Shown here piece by piece: positions 17,243-25,587 of a DNA stretch of 64,000 nucleotides; position 1 is the stretch's first letter; every line of letters starts with the position of its first letter. A program made the translations under genes and the position numbers. This DNA comes from CAYFQH01 sp964345215. GTDB lineage: Bacteria > Bacillota > Clostridia > Christensenellales > Aristaeellaceae. The stretch lies in contig CAYFQH010000001.1 of NCBI GenBank assembly GCA_964345215.1, forward strand, positions 1 to 64,000. The letters are read 5' to 3'. Below the pieces are notes generated by a model. It saw only the letters and a list, made by a program, of their open reading frames with translations, had not been told where the DNA came from and made no database searches.

Positions 17243-17285
17243 GAACATTTGTTCTCATTTTATATCTTAGAGCATGCTTTGTCAA
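17243..17285 (-). promoter_or_regulatory. promoter with LexA-type operator
   Basis: On the minus strand TTGACA (17280-17285) and TAAAAT (17257-17262) are 17 bases apart. Just downstream, at 17243-17254, is GAACAAATGTTC, which fits the Gram-positive LexA core GAAC-RNRY-GTTC. It would cover the transcription start, the usual place for repression. Confidence 0.6.
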
Positions 17286-17295
17286 GCCCCTTTGA

Positions 17296-17324
17296 TTGAC
17301 AAATATTTCCTTTTTGGTTACACT
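17296..17324 (+). promoter_or_regulatory. nagB promoter
   Basis: TTGACA (17296-17301), 17-base spacer, TACACT (17319-17324), about 40 bases before nagB. It diverges from the LexA-box promoter; the two -35 hexamers are only ten bases apart, so binding may interfere. Confidence 0.65.
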
Positions 17325-17363
17325 TTTTAAAACACAGCAATTACAAGTAATGGAGGTCATTTC

Positions 17364-18089
17364 ATGAACATTCACATTTTTGACAATGCTAATCAGGTAG
17401 GTCTTGCGGCTGCTAACCTGTTTGCGGCCCAAATTCTGCAAAAACCTCAAAGTGTTTTGGGTTTGGCCACAGGTTCCTCTCCCATAGAAACATACCAGCA
17501 TTTAATCTCATTTTATAAACAAGGTGCTTTGGATTTTTCTAAAATCACCACCTTTAATCTGGATGAATACGTGGGCATTCCTCAGGATCACCCGGCCAGC
17601 TACCACGCTTTTATGGACGAAAACCTTTTTAACTTTGTAAATATGGATAAAAGCAGGGTCCACGTACCCAACGGCAACGCCAGTGATTTGCCGGCAGAAT
17701 GCACCCAGTATGACCAGGCCATTGAAAATGCCGGTGGTATTGATATGCAGCTGCTTGGCATTGGCCAAAATGCCCACATCGGCTTTAACGAGCCTGATCG
17801 CCTGTTTACCTATGGCTGCCATGTGGTAAAGCTGGCTCAAAGCACCATCGATGCTAACAAGCGCTTTTTCAACCACGAATCAGAAGTGCCCCGGGAAGCG
17901 GTGAGCCTTGGAATTGGTACAATTATGAATGCGAAAAAAATTGTTTTAATTGCCACCGGCAAATCCAAAGCCCAAGCCATCGCCGCTTCTGTAAAAAGTG
18001 ATATCGACCCTGCCATTCCCGGCTCCATTCTCCGGGCCCATCCCCATGTAACCATTTTGATTGATAAAGAAGCTGCAAGCCTACTATAA
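17364..18089 (+). CDS. nagB: glucosamine-6-phosphate deaminase
   Basis: Converts glucosamine 6-phosphate to fructose 6-phosphate and ammonia, feeding amino sugars into glycolysis. Motifs: LGLATGSSPIETYQ phosphate loop, FNLDEYVG with the catalytic aspartate, LLGIGQNAHIGFNEP with the active-site histidine and glutamate, and TIMNAKKIVLIATGK. One difference is alanine where glycine is usual before the catalytic histidine. The length is 241 residues, as in the short Bacillus-type enzyme without the allosteric C-terminal tail of E. coli. GGAGG precedes the ATG. It is alone, with its own promoter and terminator; no nagA is nearby. Confidence 0.96.
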   Translation: MNIHIFDNANQVGLAAANLFAAQILQKPQSVLGLATGSSPIETYQHLISFYKQGALDFSKITTFNLDEYVGIPQDHPASYHAFMDENLFNFVNMDKSRVHVPNGNASDLPAECTQYDQAIENAGGIDMQLLGIGQNAHIGFNEPDRLFTYGCHVVKLAQSTIDANKRFFNHESEVPREAVSLGIGTIMNAKKIVLIATGKSKAQAIAASVKSDIDPAIPGSILRAHPHVTILIDKEAASLL

Positions 18090-18121
18090 TCTGATTTATA
18101 CGCCATTCAAAACCCATAGCC

Positions 18122-18151
18122 AAAAGCCCGCTAAACATCAGCGGGCTTTTT
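18122..18151. terminator. terminator after nagB
   Basis: A perfect 11-bp stem (AAAAGCCCGCT/AGCGGGCTTTT) with a seven-base loop ends in T-runs on both strands. It can serve nagB and the converging permease operon. Confidence 0.9.
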
Positions 18152-18213
18152 GTACCTTTATCTTTATAAATAGTAAGAGTTGCGCTTTATAATTATCATG
18201 AGTAAAACGACTT

Positions 18214-19182
18214 CTACCGCTCTTCCCTAAAGTAGTTTATCCCTGTGCCCTTGGGCTGCTGGTTTTCCTTTTTCATTTTAACACTGGATACCACCAGCAC
18301 GAAACAGGTTACAATAAAGGGCACCATGGTAAAAATAGAAGTGGGTATTTCTATAACCGCATTAGGAATATACAGGCGCAACACGCTTAATCCGCCAAAG
18401 AAAACAGCCCCTAAAATAGCCCGTATCGGGTTCCAGGCAGAGAAGATAACTAGGGCAACGGCAATCCACCCCTGGCCGGCCACACAGTTATAGGTCCAGC
18501 TGCCGGCACAGGTAACCATGGCAATATAAGCCCCGCCCAGGCCGCATATTCCTCCGCCAACTAAAATGTGTACATATTTATATAAGGTAACATGAATGCC
18601 CGCCGCATCAGCCGCCGCCGGATTTTCGCCAACAGCCCGAAGATTCAGGCCCATCTTCGTATATTTTAAGTAAATGCCGGCTCCAACAGCAACTGCTACC
18701 GCCAAGTAGGTTAAAAAACCATGGCCGAATAAAAGTTTGCCAATATAGGGAATTTGGCTTAAAGCCCCAAAGTTTAAAGGGCGAAAAGCTGCCTTTACCG
18801 AATCGGCCACAACAGCCGCCCCTGTAAGGGAGCCTTTAATCAGTTTTTCGCCTAAAAAGTTGGCAAGGCCCGCCCCAAAAACAGCCAGAGTAAGGCCCGT
18901 TACGTTTTGGTTTGCCTTTAAGGTTACCGTGAGCAAGGCATAAATTAAAGCCCCCAGCATGCCCCCCAAAAAAGCAAACAAAACAGACAGGCCGGGGCTT
19001 GGCACAAAATAGCCGCCCATAAAACCAAAAATGGCCCCCATATACATCATGCCCTCAACGCCCAGGTTAATATTACCAGCCTTTTGGGTAATAATCTCCC
19101 CCACGGTGCCAAAAAGAAGCGGAACTCCCGCTAAAATTGCCGCGTAGAGAAAAGAGGAAAGCCAGTTTAAAAACTCCGTCAT
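18214..19182 (-). CDS. nucleoside-type ABC transporter permease (second)
   Basis: A 322-residue inner-membrane permease of the BPD_transp_2 family, with eight to nine hydrophobic segments. GTVGEIITQKAGNINLGVEGMMYMG near the N-terminus and NLRAVGENPAAADAAGI are typical of the NupQ/YufQ permeases that pair with BMP-family binding proteins to import nucleosides. The ATG overlaps the stop of the upstream permease by four bases (ATGA), with a GGAGGG site. It is the last gene of the transporter operon. Confidence 0.9.
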   Translation of the reverse strand: MTEFLNWLSSFLYAAILAGVPLLFGTVGEIITQKAGNINLGVEGMMYMGAIFGFMGGYFVPSPGLSVLFAFLGGMLGALIYALLTVTLKANQNVTGLTLAVFGAGLANFLGEKLIKGSLTGAAVVADSVKAAFRPLNFGALSQIPYIGKLLFGHGFLTYLAVAVAVGAGIYLKYTKMGLNLRAVGENPAAADAAGIHVTLYKYVHILVGGGICGLGGAYIAMVTCAGSWTYNCVAGQGWIAVALVIFSAWNPIRAILGAVFFGGLSVLRLYIPNAVIEIPTSIFTMVPFIVTCFVLVVSSVKMKKENQQPKGTGINYFREER

Positions 19183-20273
19183 CTTTCAAGCCCTCCTATT
19201 TCTTTTTTTCGTAGCACAACCTGATACCTGATAAAAAATTCCGACCCCAGAACAAAGAATAAAATAATACCCTGAAAAACGTCCGCCACCGCAGGAGATA
19301 TTTTATAAACCGACTCAATGGTGCCGCAGCCCTTTTGTAAAACCCCGAAGAGCAGGGCTACAATTAAAATGGCAAAGGGAGCAAGCTGCGCAAGCCAGGC
19401 TATGGTAATGGCCGTAAAGCCCGCGCCGTTGGCCACAGTGGTAGTGAGCATTTTATCACTTCCACTGGCCTGTAAGACCCCAGCCAGCCCACAGATACCC
19501 GCACTTAAAAACATGGTGCGCAGAACAATTTTTTTAACAGGCATACCAGCATACTGGGCGGTGGTAACATTTTCGCCAACCACAGTGATCTCGTAGCCCT
19601 GTTTTGTACCCTTTAAATAAATAAACACCAGCACAACCAGGGTCAAAGCAAAAATCCAGCCAATATGTACGCCAAAAACCAGGGGCATTCTGGCGCTTTT
19701 TTCAAAGCGAGGCATAATGGGAAAACCCAGGGCTGTTGGATCCTTCCAAGGGCCTTCCTGCAAAAATTGAATAAAGTTTACCACTATATAGTTCATCATG
19801 AGGGTAAATAAAGTTTCATTAGTGCCAAACTTTGTTTTAAAATAAGCCGGAATCATCCCCCACAGACCTGCAGCAATAATCCCTGCTATCAACATGGCAG
19901 GCAGTAAAATAATGCTTGGCCAGTGGGCAAAGTGGTAGGCAAAAAAGCTGCCTGCAATAGCACCAACACCAATCTGTCCTTCAGCACCGATGTTCCAAAA
20001 CTTCATTTTAAAAGCAAGAGTAACCCCCAAGGCTGTAATACATAAGGGAATGGACATTTTAATCATTTCGCGTATTTTCATGGCGCTGCCAAAGGAGCCA
20101 GAGATCATAGTGCCGTATACCTCAATAGCCGGGTAGCCTAAAATCCAAAGAAAAACAGCACCGGTAATAAGGGCAGCCAAAACCGCGGCCAAGCGAAAAC
20201 CAATACTTTTAAAAGGAGGAAGGCCGGTACGCTGCACAATGTGAAACAAGGGTTCTCTTCCTTCTTTATGCAT
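19179..20273 (-). CDS. nucleoside-type ABC transporter permease (first)
   Basis: A 364-residue permease of the NupP/YufP type. It has a hydrophilic N-terminus, then about nine membrane segments; the signature region is FKMKFWNIGAEGQIGVGA, with EITVVGENVTTAQYAGM in the coupling region. The ATG at 20273 has GAGG six bases upstream and overlaps the ATPase stop by eight bases; longer frames upstream lack a proper site. It forms the membrane channel together with the permease encoded next. Confidence 0.9.
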   Translation of the reverse strand: MHKEGREPLFHIVQRTGLPPFKSIGFRLAAVLAALITGAVFLWILGYPAIEVYGTMISGSFGSAMKIREMIKMSIPLCITALGVTLAFKMKFWNIGAEGQIGVGAIAGSFFAYHFAHWPSIILLPAMLIAGIIAAGLWGMIPAYFKTKFGTNETLFTLMMNYIVVNFIQFLQEGPWKDPTALGFPIMPRFEKSARMPLVFGVHIGWIFALTLVVLVFIYLKGTKQGYEITVVGENVTTAQYAGMPVKKIVLRTMFLSAGICGLAGVLQASGSDKMLTTTVANGAGFTAITIAWLAQLAPFAILIVALLFGVLQKGCGTIESVYKISPAVADVFQGIILFFVLGSEFFIRYQVVLRKKEIGGLER

Positions 20274-21792
20274 ACTCATCCTCGCTTTCTTCGGCAGCAA
20301 CGGCATTGGTCATTTTAAGGCCGATTAATTCCTTGGTAGCAAACTTGCTGTTTACAATGGCCGTTACTTCCCCGGCGCATAGCACCATAATCCGGTCACA
20401 TAATTCCAGCAGCACATCTAAATCCTCGCCAATGTATAAAACCGCAACCCCTTGTTTTTTCTGTTCCAGCAGCAAATCGTAAATCATGTGACTTGAGTGA
20501 ATATCAAGGCCCCTCACAGGATAAGCCGTAATGAGTACCCGGGGATTGCTGTCAATTTCGCGGCCTAAAAGCACCTTTTGCACATTGCCGCCGCTTAGTT
20601 TTTGAACCGGCGTATAGATACTGGGGGTTGAAATTTCAAGCCGTTCAACCAGCTGTTTTGCCTGTTCTTTTGCAGGTCTTCGGTTCATAAAAATGCCTTT
20701 TCCCTCTTTATAGGTTTTGAGCATTAAATTATCCACCATGCCCATGCTTCCTACCAAACCCATGCCTAACCGGTCCTCAGGAATGAAGGACATGGAAATA
20801 CCCTTATCGATAATTTGCTTTGGGCTAAGGCCCGTAATCTGCTTGCCATCAAGAAGGATACTGCCTCCCCCAATGGCCTGAAGGCCTGCAATGGCTTCAC
20901 AAAGCTCCTTTTGGCCGCTTCCGGCGATACCGGCAATGCCTAAAATTTCGCCTTCGTGAAGGGAAAAGCTTACATTTTTTAGCTTATGATAGCCGTCTTC
21001 CCCCTTTACTGTTAGCTGGTGAATATCTAAAATAGCCTTTCCCGAACTGCTGTCTCCCCGGGTAATCGACAAGTTAACCGGATAGCCCACCATCATTTCC
21101 GTTAATTTTTGCACGTTGGTTTCACGGGTGTTTACCGTATCTATGCTTTGACCTTTTCGCAAAATGGTCACTCGGTCGGAAATTTCCATCACTTCGTTTA
21201 ATTTGTGGGTAATAATAACCACTGCATGGCCTTCCTTTTTCATTTTATTAAGCACATCAAAAAGGCTGGATGTTTCCTGGGGAGTTAAAACAGCAGTAGG
21301 TTCATCTAAAATCAGCACTTCTGCCCCCCGGGCCAAAACCTTAATGATTTCAACCGTTTGTTTTTCACCAACGGACAAGTTATATATCTTTTGATTCAGG
21401 TCAATATGAAAGCCAAAGCGCCGGCAAATTTCATCCACATCTGTTTTTGCCTGAATCCCTTCGCCTAGAAGAATATTTTCTCTGGCAGTTAGCACATCTA
21501 CCAGCTTAAAGTGCTGATGAATCATGCCAATGCCGCTGCGAATGGATTCTTTTGGTGATCTAAAGTGCACCTCTTTGCCATGAAGAAAAACGCTGCCCTT
21601 ATCCGGCCGGTAAATGCCCGATAAAATATTCATCAACGTTGTTTTTCCCGATCCATTTTCGCCAAGGAGGGCCAATATCTCCCCCGAGCGAATGGTTAAA
21701 TCAATTTCATTATTTGCCACAACGCTGCCAAAAGTTTTTGTTACTTTTTTAAGGGCGATGGCAACAGACTTTTCATAAACCTCGTGTTCCAC
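20266..21792 (-). CDS. nucleoside-type ABC transporter ATPase
   Basis: A 508-residue duplicated ATPase, as in the sugar and nucleoside importers. The first half has Walker A GENGSGKTT, Q-loop IGMIHQHFKL, signature NLSVGEKQTVE and Walker B LILDEPT. The second half has a degenerate P-loop region (GIAGSGQKELCEA) and signature KLSGGNVQKV but lacks a canonical Walker B (VLITAYPVRGLD), usual for this family where one site is weak. The start is GTG at 21792 with AAGGAAGGT upstream; the frame extends further upstream without a site and into the terminator region. It is separated from the binding-protein gene by an intrinsic terminator. Confidence 0.9.
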   Translation of the reverse strand: MEHEVYEKSVAIALKKVTKTFGSVVANNEIDLTIRSGEILALLGENGSGKTTLMNILSGIYRPDKGSVFLHGKEVHFRSPKESIRSGIGMIHQHFKLVDVLTARENILLGEGIQAKTDVDEICRRFGFHIDLNQKIYNLSVGEKQTVEIIKVLARGAEVLILDEPTAVLTPQETSSLFDVLNKMKKEGHAVVIITHKLNEVMEISDRVTILRKGQSIDTVNTRETNVQKLTEMMVGYPVNLSITRGDSSSGKAILDIHQLTVKGEDGYHKLKNVSFSLHEGEILGIAGIAGSGQKELCEAIAGLQAIGGGSILLDGKQITGLSPKQIIDKGISMSFIPEDRLGMGLVGSMGMVDNLMLKTYKEGKGIFMNRRPAKEQAKQLVERLEISTPSIYTPVQKLSGGNVQKVLLGREIDSNPRVLITAYPVRGLDIHSSHMIYDLLLEQKKQGVAVLYIGEDLDVLLELCDRIMVLCAGEVTAIVNSKFATKELIGLKMTNAVAAEESEDEYA

Positions 21793-21882
21793 TACAGGCG
21801 CACCTTCCTTTATTTTGTACAGTATGTGTTGAGTATACGGAACCTGCGTACTTTTTTCAACTATTTTTTCTTTTAACAATGC

Positions 21883-21918
21883 AAAACTGCGGCCCTGCCA
21901 TAACAAGGCCGCAGTTTT
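21883..21918 (-). terminator. intercistronic terminator in the nucleoside uptake operon
   Basis: A perfect 12-bp GC-rich stem (AAAACTGCGGCC/GGCCGCAGTTTT) followed by T residues lies between the binding-protein stop and the ATPase start. Partial termination here would keep binding protein in excess over the transporter, a common arrangement. Confidence 0.8.
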
Positions 21919-21945
21919 AAATGATATGATATGATACCGCTGCTA

Positions 21946-23034
21946 CTAGCGCTTTTCAACGCCCTTTACCAGCCAGTTAATTTCCCCAGCGATGTAGGAC
22001 TTCTCTAATTTCTGCCCTTCTTCAACCCGCAGGGTACCTTCATTGTCGTAAATGGGTCCTTCAAATACATCAAATTCCCCTGCAACAATTCTGGCTTTTT
22101 CTTCTTCAATCAATTCTTCCGTGCCTTCAGCTACATTTTTGCTGATGGGAGATAAGCCAATTAAACCATCTGCCATGTCTAAAAACAGGTTTTCAGGTGC
22201 CCAAGTACCATCGATAACAGCTTGTACTTCCTTGGTATAAACAGCTTCCCAATTCCAAATGGGTGCTACCAGATGGCCTTCGGGGGCATCCTTGGTCATA
22301 TCTGCATTGTAGCCACAACCCCAACCCCCTCGTTCCTGGGCAGCCAGCTGGGGCATGGCGGTATCAACGTGCTGGGCAATTACATCACAGCCAAAATCCA
22401 AAAGAGCTTCAGCGGTTTGCCGCTCTAAGGTAGGATCATACCAGCTGTTGGTGTATTGAATGTAAACAGTTGCGTCAGGGTTCACCTTTTGTACACCCAG
22501 GGCAAAAGCGTTACAGCCGCCGTCTACCTCAGGGTTACTCATAGCGGCCACATAGCCAATTTTATTGCTTTGGGTTTTAAGGCCTGCAGCAATACCCGAC
22601 AGGTAACGGGCCTGATAGATAGCGCCAAAGTAGTTGTTGTAGTTTGTGTCGTTTGATTTATAACCTGAGCAGTGGGAGAAAATAACTTCTGGATATTCTT
22701 CCGCCAGTTCTTCCATAGCAAACATATAACCAAAGCTGTTGCCAAAAACAATGTTGCAGCCTGCTTCAATCAGTTCTAAAAACGCAGCCTCATCGCCGCT
22801 TCCTTCTTGGACGTTGGTTTTAATAATCAGTTGATCATCCCTTAAGCCCAGGGCTTCCTGCATTTTTAAAATACCCTGGTGATGGGCGTAGGTATACCCT
22901 CCATCAACCACATCGCCAATGTAAACCAGCCCTACCTTTAGCTCATCCTTTGCTACCGATTCAAAGGCCAGAGCTGAAAGTGAGGTTGCCAAGAGTAAAA
23001 CCAGAGTGAGTAAAATTGCTGCTGCTTTTTTCAT
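21946..23034 (-). CDS. BMP family nucleoside-binding protein
   Basis: A 362-residue exported substrate-binding protein of the Med/BMP family, which captures purine nucleosides for the ABC transporter. The signal peptide is clear (MKKAAAILLTL, ending SLSALAFES). Domain motifs include KVGLVYIGDVVDGGYT, NIVFGNSFGYMFAMEELAE, YFGAIYQARYLSGIAAG and GYVAAMSNPEVDGGCNAFALG. There is no lipobox cysteine, so it is predicted to be released after cleavage rather than lipid-anchored, which is unusual for a monoderm. The ATG at 23034 has GGGGGAG upstream. It follows xpt by 26 bases. Confidence 0.92.
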   Translation of the reverse strand: MKKAAAILLTLVLLLATSLSALAFESVAKDELKVGLVYIGDVVDGGYTYAHHQGILKMQEALGLRDDQLIIKTNVQEGSGDEAAFLELIEAGCNIVFGNSFGYMFAMEELAEEYPEVIFSHCSGYKSNDTNYNNYFGAIYQARYLSGIAAGLKTQSNKIGYVAAMSNPEVDGGCNAFALGVQKVNPDATVYIQYTNSWYDPTLERQTAEALLDFGCDVIAQHVDTAMPQLAAQERGGWGCGYNADMTKDAPEGHLVAPIWNWEAVYTKEVQAVIDGTWAPENLFLDMADGLIGLSPISKNVAEGTEELIEEEKARIVAGEFDVFEGPIYDNEGTLRVEEGQKLEKSYIAGEINWLVKGVEKR

Positions 23035-23060
23035 GTTTTCTCCCCCTAAATAATATTTAT

Positions 23061-23645
23061 TCAACAATTGCCTTGGCGAAGGATAATGTTGCCATTATCA
23101 ATCTTATCAACAATTGCTAAAGACTTTAAATGAACTCCTTGCTTGCGCAGCTTCTCGCCGCCGGGCTGAAAGCCCTTTTCAACACAAATGCCCACCCCTG
23201 CCAAATGACAGTCCGCCTGGTTTACTACATCAATCAGGCCTTTTACTGCCTCGCCGTTGGCCAAAAAGTCATCTACAATCAGCACATTGCTTCCCTTAGG
23301 TAAATAGTGCTTGCTAACCCTAATTATGTTTTCCCTTTGGTGGGTAAAAGAATATACCTTACTGGTATAGGCATCCTTTGAGGTATTGGTTGTTTTATCC
23401 TTTTTGGCAAACACAACGGGAATGTTGCCAAAAGCCTGGGCAGTGGTAATGGCAGTGGCAATTCCGCTTGCCTCAATGGTTAAAACACAATCAACCTTCT
23501 CGTTTTTAAACTCTTCAAAAAAGGCCTGACCAATTTGAGTCACCAGTTCCACATCAATGCGATGGTTTAAAAACATGTCAACCTTTACAATATCGGTACC
23601 AATTCCCTGACCATATTTAGCAATTGCCTCATGTAGCGCCTTCAT
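23061..23645 (-). CDS. xpt: xanthine phosphoribosyltransferase
   Basis: Purine salvage enzyme converting xanthine and PRPP to XMP. The PRPP-binding loop is VLIVDDFLANGEAVKGL, with the conserved LTIEASGIATAITTAQ and FAKKDKTTN segments. The length of 194 residues is standard. It is the first gene of the operon with the BMP transporter, linking base salvage to nucleoside uptake. No purine riboswitch is visible in its leader; two PurBox-like sites lie in the promoter region instead. Confidence 0.95.
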   Translation of the reverse strand: MKALHEAIAKYGQGIGTDIVKVDMFLNHRIDVELVTQIGQAFFEEFKNEKVDCVLTIEASGIATAITTAQAFGNIPVVFAKKDKTTNTSKDAYTSKVYSFTHQRENIIRVSKHYLPKGSNVLIVDDFLANGEAVKGLIDVVNQADCHLAGVGICVEKGFQPGGEKLRKQGVHLKSLAIVDKIDNGNIILRQGNC

Positions 23646-23660
23646 ATCATCTTCTCATTT

Positions 23661-23715
23661 CCGAACATTTTCAAAATTCATTTATAATATTACATCATTT
23701 TTCCGAACATTGCAA
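23661..23715 (-). promoter_or_regulatory. xpt promoter with two PurBox-like sites
   Basis: The minus-strand promoter is TTGCAA (23710-23715), 17 bases, TAATAT (23687-23692). CCGAACATT occurs at 23661 and 23703 on the plus strand; the first sits in ATTTCCGAACATT, which matches the Bacillus PurBox consensus AWWWCCGAACWWT exactly. The second is between -35 and -10, the first in the leader. Both point the same way, 42 bases apart, whereas the Bacillus boxes face each other. Confidence 0.55.
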
Positions 23716-23764
23716 TCATTTTTATGCACAAAAATATATTTTATTCGTTTATATCGATTAAACC

Positions 23765-23793
23765 TTGCCTGATGACTTTTTTTCTACTATCAT
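23765..23793 (+). promoter_or_regulatory. promoter for the caspase-like gene
   Basis: TTGCCT (23765-23770), 17-base spacer, TATCAT (23788-23793), about 40 bases before the start codon, which has a strong AAAGGAGGG site. Confidence 0.5.
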
Positions 23794-23835
23794 GTAAAAT
23801 AAACGTATTAATGCCTATTAAAGGAGGGAGAAAAA

Positions 23836-25392
23836 ATGGCTGTAAAGCTTCAGCGCTTTTTGCTTTTTTTACTCACCTCCTTCTTTCTCTTCCCTGCAGG
23901 GGCCCTGGCTTTTGACTACCCCTTTGGCCTGCCTGCCGATAACCCGGTTTCGGTTAGGAGCCTTTTTATTGCTGGTGACCTTTACATCACGGAAGAAAAC
24001 ACCTGGCCCTCTTTTATTAACAGCGCTAAATTAATGGCTGCAGCCATGGAAAAAGGAAATTTAAATTACGTCTCCCCTCCCTCATCCCGTATTTATTCAA
24101 GTACGATTAAAAGTGTTTCCGGCCTTGAAAAAGCCATTCGCAGGGCTTTTTTGCCCTCGGACGATAATGATATTTCCTATTTTTATATCAGCGTACACGG
24201 TATTCAAACCCCAAGTAAAAACAATGCAGAAACCTATCTTTTATTATCTGACGGCACCAGGGAGGAAAAGCTGACCCCCGCCAGGCTTGAAAAGGCCTTT
24301 GGAGGTATTAAAGGCACAAAGGTACTCCTTATCGATGCCTGCCATAGTGGAGCCTTTATTGGCAAAGGTGTTGAAGGGGGCGCTGTTTATGCCGCTTTTA
24401 CCGATCCTTCTTTTAAGGTGATTGTCAGCGCCGGGGCCAGTGAGAAAAGTTGGATGCATACAGCCCAAACCTCCACTTCTATTTATTCTTCTCTTAATTA
24501 CTTTTCCTCCGCCATCGCCCAGGGCTTTGGCTATTTTGGCAAACCTGAGGCAGACATTGACCGAAACGGTAAAATTACCCTAGATGAATTGCACCGATAC
24601 TTATTATCCTCCTACGCCTTATCCACCCCTTACGTGTATCCGGAGCAGGACTCCTTTGTCGTTTTCTCCTATAATCCGAATACTTTTGCCCTGCCCAGCA
24701 ACCATCCCAGCCGTCCGATTATTGATGTGGAGTTAGCCACCAACGTACTAACCAGCAACGCCCCTACCGCCTCCCTTTCTTTTACGGCTACAACCCCCAC
24801 CAATATTGCTTACCAGCTTATCTATTACCGCAGCGGCGCCTGGCAGCTGGATCAGCCTTATATTTTAAAAGAGACGGATGATTTAGACGCGTTGGGTAAC
24901 ATCACTCCAGGGCGTAAAACCCGAACGTTGATGTTTGATCCTCCGGAATCAGACAGTGCCTTTGCTTACGGCTATGCCATGCTTCAGATCATTGCCTTTG
25001 TTGACGGAGAGCCCCTGATACAAGCCAGCCGCCTCTTAACGGTAATACCAGAAAATGCAAATCCCAGAGTGCAAATATACACGCCCTCTTCCTATACTCC
25101 TGAAAATTTTAAAGAGCTGCCTATTTTTGTCAGGCACCAATACCCCTGTAAGTTAACCATTAATATTCTAGATGACCAAAGCAACATTGTGCGCCGTTTG
25201 GTTGATAAACAGCCTACCCGCCCTAACAACATGCTGCCTCAAGGCTCCAGCTTTTTTTGGGATGGTGCTAACGAAGAGGGCCTCTTTTTACCCCAAGGGT
25301 CTTATAAAATTCAGGTTCGAGCTCACTTGGGCAAAGACGAATTTATTTCACATTCTTCCCCCTTCCTGCTCTTTAAGGAAAGCGAAGGTTAA
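23836..25392 (+). CDS. secreted caspase-fold protease with EF-hand and FlgD-type Ig domain
   Basis: A 518-residue exported protein. Residues 1-26 are a signal peptide (PAGALA cut site). The clan CD (caspase/metacaspase, C14) dyad is visible: His121 in FYISVHGIQ and Cys169 in LLIDACHSGAF, followed by IVSAGASEKSW, the usual downstream strand. Residues 240-251 (DIDRNGKITLDE) form an EF-hand/dockerin-type calcium loop. The last 100 residues (KLTINILDDQ, RRLVDKQ, GSSFFWDG, LPQGSYKIQVRA) match a FlgD-like Ig domain. Calcium control of activity is inferred, from metacaspases. It precedes the CotH locus on the same strand, which may or may not be functional linkage. Confidence 0.82.
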   Translation: MAVKLQRFLLFLLTSFFLFPAGALAFDYPFGLPADNPVSVRSLFIAGDLYITEENTWPSFINSAKLMAAAMEKGNLNYVSPPSSRIYSSTIKSVSGLEKAIRRAFLPSDDNDISYFYISVHGIQTPSKNNAETYLLLSDGTREEKLTPARLEKAFGGIKGTKVLLIDACHSGAFIGKGVEGGAVYAAFTDPSFKVIVSAGASEKSWMHTAQTSTSIYSSLNYFSSAIAQGFGYFGKPEADIDRNGKITLDELHRYLLSSYALSTPYVYPEQDSFVVFSYNPNTFALPSNHPSRPIIDVELATNVLTSNAPTASLSFTATTPTNIAYQLIYYRSGAWQLDQPYILKETDDLDALGNITPGRKTRTLMFDPPESDSAFAYGYAMLQIIAFVDGEPLIQASRLLTVIPENANPRVQIYTPSSYTPENFKELPIFVRHQYPCKLTINILDDQSNIVRRLVDKQPTRPNNMLPQGSSFFWDGANEEGLFLPQGSYKIQVRAHLGKDEFISHSSPFLLFKESEG

Positions 25393-25425
25393 TCAAACTG
25401 TTAAAACTAAAATCCAAAGGGTGGG

Positions 25426-25587
25426 ATGAGAATTAAAAAAGGCAATGTCTTCCTTTTTGTAAGCGGCAAAGAACAGGCGATGGCTCCCATCATGATTGAG
25501 CTTAAAAACAAGGCAAAGCCTCCGAAGGCCATTAGGCTCTTCATTGTGGCAGGTTACGGCTATTATGGGGCCGTCCCCTTTTTATAA
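25426..25587 (+). CDS. possible 53-residue small protein
   Basis: A short ORF 33 bases after the caspase-like gene, with AAAGG five bases before the ATG. The product begins MRIKKGNVFLFVSGKEQ and ends RLFIVAGYGYYGAVPFL, with a mildly hydrophobic C-terminus. I recognise no family. It may be real and cotranscribed with the protease, or chance. Confidence 0.35.
   Translation: MRIKKGNVFLFVSGKEQAMAPIMIELKNKAKPPKAIRLFIVAGYGYYGAVPFL

Noticed and set aside
23646..23835. Purine riboswitch ahead of xpt
   Set aside because: None of the conserved loop sequences of the purine aptamer are seen in the leader.
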